The notes under the pieces were generated by a model. The model saw nothing but the letters and a program-made list of their open reading frames with translations. It did no database searches and was not told the origin of the DNA. This document shows, one piece after another, positions 50,847 to 61,689 of a stretch of 64,000 nucleotides of DNA. The translations under genes were made by a program, and so were the position numbers. Origin of the DNA: Megascapheus bottae (lineage: Eukaryota > Chordata > Mammalia > Rodentia > Geomyidae); contig JANJXV010000099.1 of NCBI GenBank assembly GCA_024803745.1, forward strand, positions 62,001 through 126,000. The letters run 5' to 3'. Numbering within the stretch: the stretch's first letter is position 1; each line of letters opens with the position of its first letter.

Positions 50847-52607
50847 TCTCTGATATGTCCAGTTCTGTGCCTGCAGGGAGGCACTCACCCCACAGACAGA
50901 GCCACCTCTGCCGTGACTGTGACTGCCCACAACCCTCACACCCACTCCTTGCACACCCCTCGACTCCAGTTTTAGCTCCTCTTGGACTGGGTGTCCAGCC
51001 TAACCCTTCCTACACTCACAAAGGGTCTACAATTGTCTTCCCAGGGTCCTTTCTTCTGCCAGCCAGAGTACAGACTGTGCACATCTTGATGATCACAGAG
51101 CTCAAAGCCAAAGGCTGAGATGCAGAAGGGGGTGACCCAGTAGCTGCACAGGGCCCATGGATCATCCTGTGCATCCCCCAGCCTGTGACTTCCCCCACCC
51201 CCTTGGCAGGGAAGCTCCATGCCCACATCCTGATCGCTGGTCCCCTCCAATTCCATTCTCCCTTGGATTTTGCAGACTGTCTACCATCAGGATCTAAAAT
51301 TCTATTCATCACTTTATGTCCTTATCACTGATTTGCTACTTTGGCGGGATCTCCCCGTGCCTGGAGAGTGGGCATGTCGTGTACTCTCTGTGGAGAAGTT
51401 GCCCCAGGAGAAGAAATATGCACTTCATGTGAGTGTTGGACAGGGCAGGAGGGCTCCATAGGATCAGAAGCCACAGGAGGGGTGCAGATGGGGGAATGCT
51501 AGGGGCCCCAGGGGACAGTGGGAGTTAGGGCACAGTTGGGTCCTTCTGCAGGGTTGACACCGCTTCACAAACCCAACAGAATGAGGTTCACATTACAGAT
51601 GTCAGAGACAGTGCAGATTGCCAATGGGCGCAGGGGTCACTGTCAATCCCAGATGCTGGCTGCATGCTGGGATGCACGCAGAGATGTTTTCAAGATCAGA
51701 TAATGAGGATGTTGCAGGGTGTAACCATTCTTTTCAGATGGCTCTCTAGCTCTCTTGAGCTTCATCTCTATCTTTGGCTTTTTCTTGGCAGTTAACTTAA
51801 ATGAGAGTTTCATGGACTTTCCTTTCTGGACTGGCTTCAAACAGAAGCTATGCACAGTTTTCAAACCATACCCTACTGTAGAAGGGAAGCTTGATCTGGT
51901 GCTTAACTGGGTTGCACTTTGGCTCCGTTTGCTATGCCTCACGGGAGACTAAGATCTCATGACCTTCAAAGCCAAATGCTACCTGAAAGTTCAGGGTCCC
52001 AGCCTATGTGTTGGGCCGGGGTGAATACATTCTCTGTTATGCTGGGTCATCAAACCATGTTTTAAGCTGGAAGTAGGCAGTGCCACATTTGATAAGAACA
52101 TCTGCCAGAGATTGTCACCTCATGAAAGCAGATTCTAAATTTGTATTCCATTTCCTGTGGTGGAGAAATCCCCTCCAACTTAGACAGGCTCACATCCACC
52201 TGCAGGTCACACTCCTAATGCACCCTTGAGTGTCCTCATGTTATTGGGATCTAAGTTTGTAGGGAATGCTGGTTTAGTCCATGAATTAGCTGGACAAGTG
52301 ATGACAAACGTGTTGTGGATTAATATGAGAACAATTTAAGAAGCCCTGGAGGAGCATCAACCTGACCCTCTGTGGTGCTATAAATCTGATAGGATGTTCC
52401 AGACTGAGAAACAATCACATGGCTTTGTGTTTGGCATCCAGACAAGTGAGTGCATGTCTTAGCTGTCAGCCAATACAGAGGAGAACATGAATAAGTGGGT
52501 GGAAAGCATCTGTCAGACCCCTGTCTGGGGGAAGGTGGAGAGAACATAGGAAGGTAGATACCATGCCTGTGGTGGGGCCAAAAAAAGGGTAAAAGAGGCA
52601 AAGGAAC
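50847..52607. other. Unassigned sequence, possible exon relics
   Basis: Several short frames on both strands. The best exon candidate is plus-strand 51275-51429: a TTTTGCAG acceptor-like start, about 50 codons including SSLYVLITDLLLW, and a CAT/GTGAGT donor-like end. I cannot assign it to a family. Given the Ral-GDS-like exons 4 kb downstream on the same strand it could belong to a neighbouring decayed gene, but that is a guess. Confidence 0.3.
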
Positions 52608-52799
52608 CAGGTACTGGTAGCTCAAGACTGTCATCCTAGCTACTCAGGAGTTTGAGATCTGAGGATCACAATTCAAAGCCAGCCCAGGACAGAAACTCCA
52701 TGAGACTCTTATCTGCAATAAACTACTGAATGCAAGAAGCTCAAGCTCAGTGACAGCATCCAGGCCTAGCGTTCAAAACCGAGGACTGGCAGAAAAAAG
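52608..52799 (+). mobile_element. Composite SINE (plus)
   Basis: CATCCTAGCTACTCAGGAGT, CAAAGCCAGCCCAGGACAG, then a shortened ID part and CGAGGACTGGCAGAAAAAAG. Confidence 0.85.
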
Positions 52800-53234
52800 T
52801 ATCAAAGGACAAGAAGCTGGCCAAAAGTTAGAGGGACTCTATCTTGACAAACAATACAATGGTAAGTTGCACTGAGTAGACTTGCACAAAATCTGGAAAT
52901 GCCTGAGACCTATCTATGTATTTTTCCTGTTTGTCTAAATACATATGTTTATGCATTAATATATTAGTATACAGAGACAGATCAATACATATGACTATAC
53001 ATATATACATAGCCAGACACTTATGGGTGGGTGGTATACTGTGTGAGAGTTTGTGTTTGTGTTTTGTGGATGGCTATCTCTGTTTAAGAAAGATAGAAAA
53101 TATGTAAATATCTTTAAAAAAAACTTGAAAAAAATATAGAGAGACATAAGCTCTTGAGGGAATCTGAAATGACAAGATTATTAACAGGCACGTTTATCCT
53201 TATGGATTCCTCAGCAAGTTTTAATTTTTTTTCA

Positions 53235-53490
53235 TTATTTTCTTTCTTTTTTTGAACCAGTGCTAAGGATTTCTCTCAGGGACCAGGTGCTGCCAATTAC
53301 TAATTTTCTCATGGCTGCTACAAGAGGAACTGAGCCACAGTTCCACTTTTGCCTTATTTATTGGTGCTTAACTGAAGATAAAGATTTCTATCAGTGACTT
53401 TCTTTCAGGGGCTGGATTCTAACGAGGATCCCCAGGCCTCAGGCTTCTCTATAGCTACAATTAACAATATGAGAACCCAGCACTGGGTTC
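53235..53490 (-). mobile_element. Degenerate composite SINE (minus)
   Basis: T-rich left end, GAACTGAGCCACAGTTCCAC, TATTGGTGCTTAACTGAAGA and a worn B1-like half. 52800-53234, between this and the previous SINE, shows only AT-rich sequence. Confidence 0.55.
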
Positions 53491-53653
53491 CAATGCACAG
53501 GGCAAGAAATTGAGTGAATCTCTCAACTCCAATTAGCTATAATAAGCTACAAGTGAAAGACCAATACCTTTGAGGAAAAGATGCTGAGGGTTATCACACA
53601 GGCCCTATGAGTAAGCCCTAAACCCTGTACACATGTGTGCCTGCACACATTGG

Positions 53654-53686
53654 CAGATACACACACACATGCACACACACAATATC
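53654..53686. repeat. Short CA-rich repeat
   Basis: Imperfect CA repeat interrupted by ATG. Confidence 0.75.
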
Positions 53687-53857
53687 TCAGGTAATATTGT
53701 ATTTTGAATTAATATCCAAAGAGTGGACAACAGGATAGCAAGTAATAAAATCTGTTTTTCTTGTCTACATTGAGGGAAAGTGATAAGTCACAAGATGCAG
53801 AATCGAAGAATTCAGAGGCAAATGCTGTGAGTGAATAACTTGTAAAAAGCACATTTC

Positions 53858-54053
53858 TTTTCTTTTCTTTTGTTTTTTCTGGGGCTTGAACTCAGGGCCT
53901 GAGCACTGCTCTTGGCTTTTCCCAAGTCTAGCCCTCTGCCACTTGAGCCACATTGCCATATGGATTTTTATATCTGTGTGATATTAAGGACTCAAACCTA
54001 GATCTTCATGGATGCTAGGCAAGCACTCTACCACTAGGCCAAAGTCTAAACCC
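53858..54053 (-). mobile_element. ID-type SINE (minus), homologous to the plus SINE of the spacers
   Basis: GGGGCTTGAACTCAGGGCC ... GAGCCACATTGCCATATGG ... GCAAGCACTCTACCACTAGG. It occupies the position matching 6419-6625. Confidence 0.87.
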
Positions 54054-54287
54054 CGATTAAGTATTTATAAATAGTCATCATCATCATATCAAAATATCCT
54101 TTCTCCTACAAAGAATGAACACTTATCTATGTCTGTAAGACTTTTTTTATGTCACCAGTGCTTCTGTGATTTTCCCACTTGCATTTTTACAGATGACAGC
54201 ACAGATATTCATCAGGAAGAAAAATAGATTAGGATAGAGAAACCTAACAACGTCCTAGTAGATTGAAGTGAAAAATATGTGCAAGAT

Positions 54288-54478
54288 GGCCTGGGTCTTT
54301 CATCTATTTGTAGAGTGCTTGGCTACCACACAAAAAGAGTCCGGTTTGATTCTGCAGTACCATATACATAGAAAACTCTGGAAGTGGTGCTGTGGCTTGG
54401 TGGGACAGCTATAGCCTAAAGAAAGCCTAAGAACAATGGTCAGGCTCTGAGGTCAAGTCCCAGGACTAGCAAAAAAAT
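54288..54478 (+). mobile_element. ID-type SINE (plus), homologous to the minus SINE of the spacers
   Basis: TTGTAGAGTGCTTGGCTACC head, GTGGTGCTGTGGCTTGG, CCCAGGACTAGCAAAAAAA. Matches 5985-6175. Confidence 0.82.
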
Positions 54479-55224
54479 GTGCAAGAGGCAAAATGCAAGC
54501 TGAGAAGGCACTGTGAAGCAAAATGTCTTGTGAAGTCTAAGGGGAATAGTGACAGTTAAGTTTGGATCTTACCTAAGAAAGGCTCCTTGAGCCTGAGACC
54601 AGGCTAGCACTTACGCCTAGTTAATGACTTGGGATTTGAACAAAAAGGTGTGCTGTTTACTACATCCATATGTGAGGTGGGAAGGGAGATTCAGCCTCCA
54701 GTATGTCTTTGGGGAGGTCTTCTGTGAGCAAGGAGCTTTGGTCATTGGGCCTTGAAAGGTGACCCTACCTACCTCACAATGGAACAGAATATGGAACCCT
54801 GGTAACCAAGCCACTGTATGTGCCAACCAGCTCAAGTCAGCTCCCTTGGCCTGTGGCTCAGGAGGAAGAAAGATGTTGCTGTGCTGTTGCCAAAGGTCAG
54901 AAGGCTCGGATCTCAGGCATGAGAGATATGGATGTCTCACTTGAAGAAGTAGATGCTGGATCAGGGCCAAGACAAAATTCCAGTATATCAGGCATTTCTC
55001 TAGGAAGAAAGCCAGGAAACTCCAGGGCAACTCAGATGAGGTATATTGAGAGGAAACCTATTTGAACCCATCATCCTGCCCACAAACTACAACCTTCTTG
55101 TGTGCTTTCAAGTGACTATACTGAGATTAGAGTGTGTCATTTCCAATCTACTCTATACCAATTCCTCAGTGTGAAGTGTGGTCCCATTCCTACGTTTGAA
55201 ATATCCACTGTTTTGCCAATACAG

Positions 55225-55418
55225 TGTGATGGTAAGTCAGCTCAGACTCTGAATGAGCCTTGTAACCTATGGATCCTGGAGGAAGGCCTGTTGGAGATGC
55301 TGCTGACAAAGCTGATCCCTGCCTACCAGAAAGGTGATCTCTTTTATGTGGGAAACTTCCTGCACAATTTCAAATAGTGGAGGACAATGTAGTAGTTGCT
55401 GGAAATTCTCTTGAAAAA
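55225..55418 (+). pseudogene. RasGEF-N exon 1 of the Ral-GDS-like pseudogene
   Basis: Encodes LEEGLLEMLLTKLIPAYQKG, then DLFYVGNFLHNF, which fits the family pattern of Leu-Glu-Leu-rich helix, LVPAF-like turn, GD-x-x-Y and FL-x-TYR. After a frameshift the end reads TM**LLEILLK, matching TTQQVLDLL-type sequence with both Gln codons changed to TAG. Confidence 0.62.
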
Positions 55419-55857
55419 GTGAGTGTTCCCCCTCCAAACCCATGTTTGCTCACCACTCCTGGCCAAGCCTTGGAATACTTGGCTCCTCTCTGAGCCTGTT
55501 TGGTTCACTGGGGTGTTCACAGGGGAGCTAAGCATGATACAAGTGCACAAACTACTTCATTATGACTGGGACACCATGCTATTTCATTTCCCTCACAAGC
55601 TACTGGAGTCTCAACAGTGTGCTTACTGAGAAGTTGGATTTCAGGCATGAGTAAGTGGCTCCCAACTGCAGCCTTCACCTAGGTGACATCCTAGGAAATC
55701 CCATTTCCCAGTAAGAAATGAGGTGTCAGTACTAATGGCGGATGCCTGTGAAATACTGGAGTCAGAGGAAAAGCTGGGGGCTGAATCACTTTTGAGCCAT
55801 CAGGGAGGGATTGTGATAGCTTTGCCTGTTAGAACCTGAAAGCATTTACATTTTGGT

Positions 55858-56070
55858 GTGTGGTCCAGTGCTGCCACTTGAACCTGAACCCAGGTCTAAA
55901 TGCCATCCCTTTGGTGTTCAAAAATTAGCACTGTACCATTTGAGTCATAGGTCAAGTTCTGGCTTTTTGCTGCCTAATTGAAGACAAGTGCCTTTAGATT
56001 TTACTGACTAGACTGGCTTTCCACTGTGATCTTCAGAGCTCAGCCTGCTGGGTGGCTAAGATTAGAGGAA
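55858..56070 (-). mobile_element. Degenerate composite SINE in the Ral-GDS-like intron (minus)
   Basis: TGCTGCCACTTGAACCTGAA, TTGAGTCATAGGTCAAGTTC, CTGGCTTTCCACTGTGATC and GGGTGGCTAAGATTAGAGG are worn versions of the usual blocks. Confidence 0.65.
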
Positions 56071-56368
56071 GGAGCATTTAGTTCTTTATTTAGAGCATTC
56101 ACTTATTGATTTATTTAGAGCATTTACTTAGTTAATTTAAGGTGCGTTTACTTTGGACAGATGCATAAAGGCCTCTCACAGAAGCTTCTGGAAGTGGGGT
56201 GTAAAAGTCATCCTGTTCTCGAGTGTCTCTTACCCCCCTCCCAGCACATAAGTGCACATCTCTGCAGGACAGCCACAGCATTAGAATCCTGCAAGAAAGG
56301 GGCTTTGGTAAAAGGCTCAGGATGGAGAGAGAAGGCTCTCACTTTCCTTGTACCGAATGTGCCCACAG

Positions 56369-56590
56369 CATCATGTGTTCCATCTATACGATGTGAATGG
56401 ACTTCTACCCGAGTGATTTCTACGAGTTCAAGAACTGCCACACCCTGACACAACTCAAGCTCTATATGAGGCTCCACATGTCGGCTTTGGACCTGCTCTT
56501 CTAAACACAAACTTTTTGACCAGCTGGAGGAATATGTGACCAGTAAGACCAAGAAAAAGTAGAAGTCCTGGTGTGGGTGCCTCAGAACCT
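56369..56590 (+). pseudogene. RasGEF-N exon 2 of the Ral-GDS-like pseudogene
   Basis: Reads CSIYTM, a TGA where Trp is expected, MDFYPSDFYEF, then CHTLTQLKLYMRLHMSALDL. This parallels the W-x-x-x-x-P-x-DF and L-x-Y-x-x-LHMPGSDLE region of the family. A frameshift leads to LFDQLEEYV. Stops follow at once. Confidence 0.55.
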
Positions 56591-57007
56591 GTGAGTAGGA
56601 AGCCCATGTGGTCTAGATATTGGTTGGCCCTTACTTCTACAGACCTTGGCAAAATGCCCTTTATGGCTGGTGTCAGCCAGGTAATGTCTGTCCTCTGAAA
56701 GGACTCGGGAATAAGCACTCATTAGAAAGACCCTACACCTCCTCAGTGTTCAGTCCAAACTCCAGTTCTACAGGTTCCTCCATTAGATCCTCATGGAAGT
56801 TGAGTGACACTTCAACTTGCAGAGTCCACTCTGTCCACTCTGTACCTATTTCTATTCTTAGGTTTGGGTCATCGTGGAAGAGCTTATCCTGAACTCCGTA
56901 TGAAAAACCCACCAATGGAGCTGGTGACTGATGGAGACTGAGAATCATCACTGCACTCCAGAAAGCATGGGCCTTCTGTAGAAATTACCAAACAGGTTTA
57001 GAGTCCT
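56591..57007. other. No gene recognised
   Basis: Short frames on both strands (56620-56892 plus, 56951-56733 minus). A plus-strand stretch just before 56940 (ELRMKNPPMELVTDGD) ends at TGA and might be coding debris continuous with the next entry. Confidence 0.4.
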
Positions 57008-57532
57008 ATGGATATACCTTTTGCTCTGAACCCCATGTGTGACACAGTTGAACCTGCAGATACTATGGAGGAAGAAAAAGAGCAGCCAGATTTCCTTCCG
57101 TTTCCTTTCACACTCCACCCAGAGTCAGTCCATCTGAGTCAGAGTAACACTCCACTTATTGTGCAAGCTGAAGGGGCACACGCTGGGCTCATGGAAAATG
57201 TTCCCATGGGAAGCAGCAATGTACTCTCAATACTGGATTCATTGGAGGAAAATGAATCCATCCTCACAGAATATCCAGACCCATGCATCTCACTAAAAGA
57301 GACTCAATCTCCATTCGACAAACCAGAATCCATCCCCCTCTTAACTCAGGAAGGACATTCTGTTTCTCATGAGGAAGGAGACCCTTCTGAGGACTCGAAA
57401 GTAGAATTACTGTCTGAAGGCAACTTGGAGGCCAGTCTGGATTTAGAGCTTCCCTGTCCCCTTCCTAAAAAGACGTCTCTTTATCTTGCTCTCATGATTC
57501 TTGTCAAGTATTCATTGTATTTACTTTGCTAA
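57008..57532 (+). CDS. 174-codon acidic open frame, unidentified
   Basis: The longest plus-strand frame outside the repeats. It starts MDIPFALNPMCDTVEP and is rich in Glu, Asp, Ser and Pro (LSILDSLEENESILTEYPDP), with a hydrophobic C-terminus (LALMILVKYSLYLL) of about 15 residues. No domain is recognised. It lies 0.4 kb downstream of the Ral-GDS-like exons on the same strand; in that family the stretch between RasGEF-N and RasGEF is a variable acidic/Pro-rich linker, so it may be a remnant of it. The start codon is preceded by stops and has no evident promoter. It may be a chance or relic frame. Confidence 0.3.
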   Translation: MDIPFALNPMCDTVEPADTMEEEKEQPDFLPFPFTLHPESVHLSQSNTPLIVQAEGAHAGLMENVPMGSSNVLSILDSLEENESILTEYPDPCISLKETQSPFDKPESIPLLTQEGHSVSHEEGDPSEDSKVELLSEGNLEASLDLELPCPLPKKTSLYLALMILVKYSLYLLC

Positions 57533-57946
57533 CTATTAAACTCTCATTGTTAATATTATGGTGTGCAGTTCTTCAGTGCTTATTATACTGTGTTTTATTT
57601 TCCACTTATAATGTGAGACCTCAGACACATAGGTCCTGGGTGGGCCAAAAACCAGACAGGTCTGGTCCCATAGAAGACAACCTTACTGGATATACAGGGA
57701 ACTATGAAATGCATGGAATCACCAGGAATCCAGGCCAGGCCTCCATGGAAAGACAAGTCAGCTACCAAAGCTGAAGGACAGAGCAGATGCCTGGAAATGT
57801 GTTTTGTCAATCGGGAGAAGTGCCAGAGTAACTGTAATATTATGTGGGACTCCGTTCTGTGAGTTCAAGTCTGTTTATATATCCATTGTGCTTTGTACAA
57901 ATATTTAAGAAAATTAAAACTCCACAATAGCATCAAAAATCTACTT
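57533..57946. other. No gene recognised
   Basis: AT-rich at both ends. Short frames only. Confidence 0.5.
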
Positions 57947-58145
57947 TGGCTTTGAATGTTGCCTAGTTGTAGAGTGCTCGCCTAGTATACAAGAAGACCT
58001 TGATTCAATTCCTCGACACTGCATACACAGAAAAAGCAGATGGGGCACTGTTGCTCAGGTGTAAGAGTGCCACCCTTGAAAAAATGTGGCCAAGGACAGT
58101 TCCTGGTCCCTCAGTTCAAGCCGCAGGACTAGCCAAACAAGAAAT
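57947..58145 (+). mobile_element. ID-type SINE (plus)
   Basis: TTGCCTAGTTGTAGAGTGCT head, TTGATTCAATTCC, GGGGCACTGTTGCTCAGG, CCGCAGGACTAGCC. Confidence 0.85.
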
Positions 58146-58715
58146 CATACCATTTTCCACACATTTGGAAATAAGTCTGATTTATCTAACCCTACTTCTT
58201 TTTTGCCAGTCCAGGGTGTGTGCCACCAAGCCAAACTACTGGCCCCCAACCTTACTATTTTTAATCATTTAATTTTTTTACATAATCATATTTCATGCTG
58301 TCTGTATTAATACCATAAACAATATGCTTAGTGTAATAATGTTAAAGGTAAAACATAAGAAATTAATAACTAAAATTCCTTTTATATTAGTTTTATAGCA
58401 TTACTGCAATTTTATGAGAAAAATTACTTAGAATGTTTATTTTAGAGTTCAAGTAATCCATTTTGATAAATATATCAACCTACATCATTTATTTGAACAC
58501 ATTTTAAACTATTTTTTTCAGGAATGAAAATACATATATATTTGTTGTAAATGAAATTTATGACTTGGGGGGAAAGGAAAGAGAAAATGGGGGAGGGGGT
58601 AACAGTGTTTACAAGAAATGTACTCATTACATATGTAACAGCAATCTCTTTGTATATCACCTTGAACAACAAATTTTTTGAAAAGTACAATAAGTTTAAA
58701 CGTCTACTTTGGGCA
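58146..58715. other. AT-rich sequence, no gene
   Basis: Long AT-rich tract. A GGGGGAAAGG-type purine block at 58566-58602 is the only feature. Confidence 0.6.
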
Positions 58716-58922
58716 GAATTTTTTTTGTCAGTACTGGGCTTAGACTCAGGACCTGAGCACGATCCTTGTTTTTGTTTTTGTTTATTCTTAAGGCGCAAGT
58801 TCTATCACATGTGCCACAGCACCACTTTTATCTTTTTTTATCAATGTTGTGCTGAGGAATTGAACTTGGGTCTTCATTCATGCTCGGCAAGAACGCTTCC
58901 ACTAGGCTTAACTTATGGCCCC
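58716..58922 (-). mobile_element. ID-type SINE (minus)
   Basis: T run, CAGTACTGGGCTTAGACTCA, a TTTTTG-repeat insertion, ATGTGCCACAGCACCACTTT, and the head complement to TTATGGCCCC. Confidence 0.83.
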
Positions 58923-59069
58923 AGTGGGAAGGAAGTTTTCCATAAAATATGTAGGAAATATGTACACTAAGGAAAAGCCATCAAAAATAGAAGAAAAATT
59001 ATATACTTAGATAACAACATGCCAGTATTATGGCAGATCTCTGTAATTCTAGCTTCAAGAGTGGCCTAT

Positions 59070-59165
59070 TTGGACCGGGAGTTGGCTGGCTGAAGTAAAG
59101 TGCTATCCTTGAGCAAGCCCTAGGATAGTGCTCTGGCCATGAGTTGAAGCCATAGGACATGCAAA
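59070..59165 (+). mobile_element. SINE tail fragment (plus)
   Basis: Only the second half: AAAGTGCTATCCTTGAGC, CATGAGTTGAAGCCATAGGA, A-rich end. Confidence 0.6.
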
Positions 59166-59177
59166 AAATAATAATTT

Positions 59178-59408
59178 AATGCCCGTGACTGGTGGCTCAC
59201 CCTGGTAATCCTAGCTACCCTGGAGGGTCGAGGTTCAAAGACGGCCCAGGCATAAAAATCTGTGAGAACCTTATTTCCAAGTAATCCAGAAAATTCAAAA
59301 TGACAATGTGCCTCAAGTGGTAGAGCTCTTGCCTTGAGCTGAAGAGCTTAAGGTAAACATCCAGACCCAGAGTTCAAGCCCCATGAGTGAAAAAAAGAAA
59401 AAGAAAAA
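59178..59408 (+). mobile_element. B1-like/ID composite SINE (plus)
   Basis: GGTGGCTCACCCTGGTAATC, GTCGAGGTTCAAAGACGGCC, CTCAAGTGGTAGAGCTCTTG, CCCAGAGTTCAAGCCCC, AAAAAG tail. Confidence 0.88.
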
Positions 59409-59421
59409 GAAAGCCCTTATC

Positions 59422-59515
59422 TAAGGCTGGAGTGCACACTAGTGGTAGTTTGCTTGCCTAGTATGCACAAAGCCCTGTGTTCAATTACTCTGTACCACTT
59501 ACACCAAAAAAAGCT
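59422..59515 (+). mobile_element. ID-type SINE head fragment (plus)
   Basis: Only the tRNA-like half: ACTAGTGGTAGTTTGCTTGC and GTGTTCAATTACTC. Confidence 0.75.
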
Positions 59516-59714
59516 GGAAATGATCTCAGAAGGTTGGGTTCTGAGGATCACAGTTCAAAGCCAGGCCAGACACTAAAGTGCATGAAACTGTTTCTTCCAC
59601 TTAAGCACCAGAAAACCAGAAGTGACACTGTGGCTCAAGGTGTTTAAAGTTGTAGCCTTGAGCTGAAGAGCCCAGGGACACTGCCCCGGTGCACAATTAA
59701 ACTCTTACAACCAA
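59516..59714 (+). mobile_element. Composite SINE lacking its head (plus)
   Basis: Starts inside the B1-like part (GTTCTGAGGATCACAGTTCA) and continues GACACTGTGGCTCAAGG to its end at the GA repeat. Confidence 0.8.
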
Positions 59715-59715
59715 A

Positions 59716-59788
<73 letters not shown>

Positions 59789-59961
59789 GAGAGAGAGACA
59801 GAGAGACAGAGAGACAGAGAGACAGAGAGAGACAGAGAGAGAGACAGATAGAGAGAGAGAGAGACAGAGAGAGAGACAGAGACAGAGAGAGAGACAGAGA
59901 GACAGAGAGACAGACAGGCAGACAGACAGAGACAGACAGACAGAGAGACAGAGACAGAGAC
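59715..59961. repeat. GA/GACA microsatellite
   Basis: About 245 bases of GA with increasingly regular GACA units to the right. The Ser-Leu frames on the minus strand are products of the repeat. Confidence 0.97.
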
Positions 59962-59965
59962 ATCA

Positions 59966-60200
59966 AACAGTCAGGCACTGCTGGCTGAAGCGTGTAATTC
60001 TACCTACTATGGAGGCTGAGATTGGAGGATCTTGGTTCAAAGCCCAAAGCCAGCCTGGACACATATGTTTGTGAGACTTACATCACCAATTAACTACCAG
60101 AAACCAAAAATGGAGCTGTAGAGGAAGAGCGCTAGCCTTGAGCTGAAGAGGTCAGTGACAGTCCAGGCCCAAAGTCCAAGCAACATGACGAATCAATAAT
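59966..60200 (+). mobile_element. B1-like/ID composite SINE (plus)
   Basis: CAGGCACTGCTGGCTGAAGC head, GGAGGCTGAGATTGGAGGAT, CTAGCCTTGAGCTGAAGAG, worn tail. Confidence 0.83.
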
Positions 60201-60239
60201 AAAAAAAAGAAGATAGCTAATAGTAATGATGAATAATTT

Positions 60240-60425
60240 TGGGCTGGGAGTTTGGCCTAGTGGTAGAGTGCTTGCCTAGCATGCATGAAGACCTGGGTTC
60301 AATTCCTCAATATCACATACATAGAAAAATGCTGGAAGTGGTGCTGAGGCTGAAGTGGTAGAGCCCTAGCCTTGAGAAAATATAAGGACAGTGCTCAGTC
60401 CCTGAATTCAAGCCCAGGACTGGCC
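60240..60425 (+). mobile_element. ID-type SINE (plus), well preserved
   Basis: GGCTGGGAGTTTGGCCTAGT, A-box region TAGTGGTAGAGTGC, B-box-like GGGTTCAATTCC, GTGGTGCTGAGGCTGAAGTG, AGCCCAGGACTGGCC. Among the cleanest ID copies here. Confidence 0.92.
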
Positions 60426-60426
60426 A

Positions 60427-60505
60427 AATCAAAAGTAGTAGAGCACTGGCATTGAACTGAAGATCTGAGGAACAGCCCAGGCACAGAGTTCAAGCACCGC
60501 AAACA
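60427..60505 (+). mobile_element. SINE second-half fragment (plus)
   Basis: GTAGTAGAGCACTGGCATTG, CAGAGTTCAAGCACCGC, CAACAA tail. 60506-60868 after it has no recognised feature. Confidence 0.65.
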
Positions 60506-60868
60506 ACAACAACAAAATCTATGAAATGGCAGTGGTGGTTTTAAGCTAAGCAAAAATAGAGTAGAAATTGGTAAAATACATATTTGTGTGTAAGCAAAAT
60601 AGCCAGACTTATGCATTAGAACAGGATAGCAACTTGAAAAAAATTGTTTTCCATCTCACTAGGTCCTGTCTCTTAATTTATTCAAGTAAGTAAAATGCTG
60701 GGTTTTATAATCATTGCTCTGAATATTAGAAAATCATAATATCTCTCATTAACCAACAAAGACCAGGAACTGGGGCTTCGTTGAAATGGCAGAGTTTCAG
60801 GCAAGAGAAGAAAAAATTGAAGTAAGAACTTGAAGTTCTTGATCCAGAACCTGCATACTAACAGAGCA

Positions 60869-61080
60869 GCAGCCTGGTGATGGTACCTCACACCTATAAT
60901 CTTAGCTACTCAGGAGGCTAAGATCTGAGAATCAAAGTTTAAAGCCAGCCAAAGTACCCAGTTAACTGCCAGAAAAACCAGAAGTGGCACTGTGGCTCAC
61001 AGATTAAAGCACTAGCCTTGAGCTGAAGAGCTCAGGGACAGTGCCCAGGCCCAGAGTTCAAGCCCCACAATTGACAAAAA
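60869..61080 (+). mobile_element. B1-like/ID composite SINE (plus)
   Basis: CACACCTATAATCTTAGCTA, CAGGAGGCTAAGATCTGAGA, GGCACTGTGGCTCACAG, CCCAGAGTTCAAGCCCCAC, short A-rich tail. Confidence 0.9.
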
Positions 61081-61289
61081 TCAAACAAGCAAACAAAACT
61101 CACAAAGAAGCCTGCAGTCTGCTGAGTCTCTTCTCTATGGCGATCAGGAAACATTTCACTTTTTCTGTCTATTCCCATCTCAACATTCATACTAAAATAA
61201 GACTGTGTTGAAAGTTTCAATTTATAAAAATGTTTTTCATGAAGCACCCTGAAATATTCATCGCTTATATCTCAGTTGAAGATAGTTGA

Positions 61290-61386
61290 TTTGGGGCTGC
61301 ATTGGTAGAGTGCTAGCCTTGAGCAGAAAAGGTCAGGGATAGAGCTGAAGCACACAGTTGAAGACCCAGTGCCAACACACAAAAGA
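61290..61386 (+). mobile_element. SINE second-half fragment (plus)
   Basis: GGGGCTGCATTGGTAGAGTG, CTTGAGCAGAAAAGGTCAGG, weak tail. Confidence 0.6.
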
Positions 61387-61483
61387 AATTATGCACTTTA
61401 TACATATTTTCTAATTTCTTAATGAATTTTTCAGTCTGTATAAATATAGGGTACATTCCTTGTTACTTAAGTAAGATTGCTCT

Positions 61484-61685
61484 TTTTTTTCTTTTTGCCA
61501 GTCCTACGGCTTGGACTCAGGGCCTAGACATTTTCATTGGACTCGCTTGCCCAAGGTGAGTGCTCTGCCTCTTGAAACACAGCGCCACTTCTAGCTTTTT
61601 TCTGAATATGCGGTACCGGTGAATAGAACCTAGGTCTTCATGCATTCTAGGTGAGCACTCTACCATTAGGCTACATTCCCAGGCA
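61484..61685 (-). mobile_element. ID-type SINE (minus)
   Basis: T run, GCCAGTCCTACGGCTTGGAC, CAGCGCCACTTCTAGC, head complement with GAGCACTCTACCATTAGGC. Confidence 0.87.
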
Positions 61686-61689
61686 GTGA

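Larger units (their letters stand above)
53750..55097 (-). repeat. Diverged inverted copy of the array spacer, without L1
   Basis: Read on the minus strand it follows array spacer 1 (5354-6726) from end to end: both SINEs, the ATG repeat and the unique blocks (for example CCAGGGTTCCATATTCTGTT). It is clearly older, with many substitutions and small indels. The ends of the match fall exactly at the L1 junctions of the array. Beyond 55097 it continues into the Ral-GDS-like exons, and below 53750 into sequence not found in the array. Frames of 137 codons (minus) and 81 codons (plus) inside are not recognisable proteins. Confidence 0.88.
55225..56590 (+). pseudogene. Ral-GDS-like gene fragment (RasGEF-N domain), pseudogene
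   Basis: Two candidate exons, 55225-55418 and 56369-56590, read as consecutive parts of the RasGEF N-terminal domain of Ral guanine-nucleotide exchange factors (RALGDS/RGL family, cytosolic activators of Ral GTPases). Exon-like edges (CCAATACAG, AAAAA/GTGAGT, TGCCCACAG, CCT/GTGAGT) show a duplicated gene with introns, not a cDNA copy. Two adjacent TAG codons stand where the family has Gln-Gln, and a TGA where it has Trp. The catalytic RasGEF (CDC25-like) and Ras-association parts were not found in the window. Confidence 0.6.

Noticed and set aside
59697..59978. Ser-Leu-rich minus-strand frame
   Set aside because: Translation of the GA/GACA repeat, not a protein.
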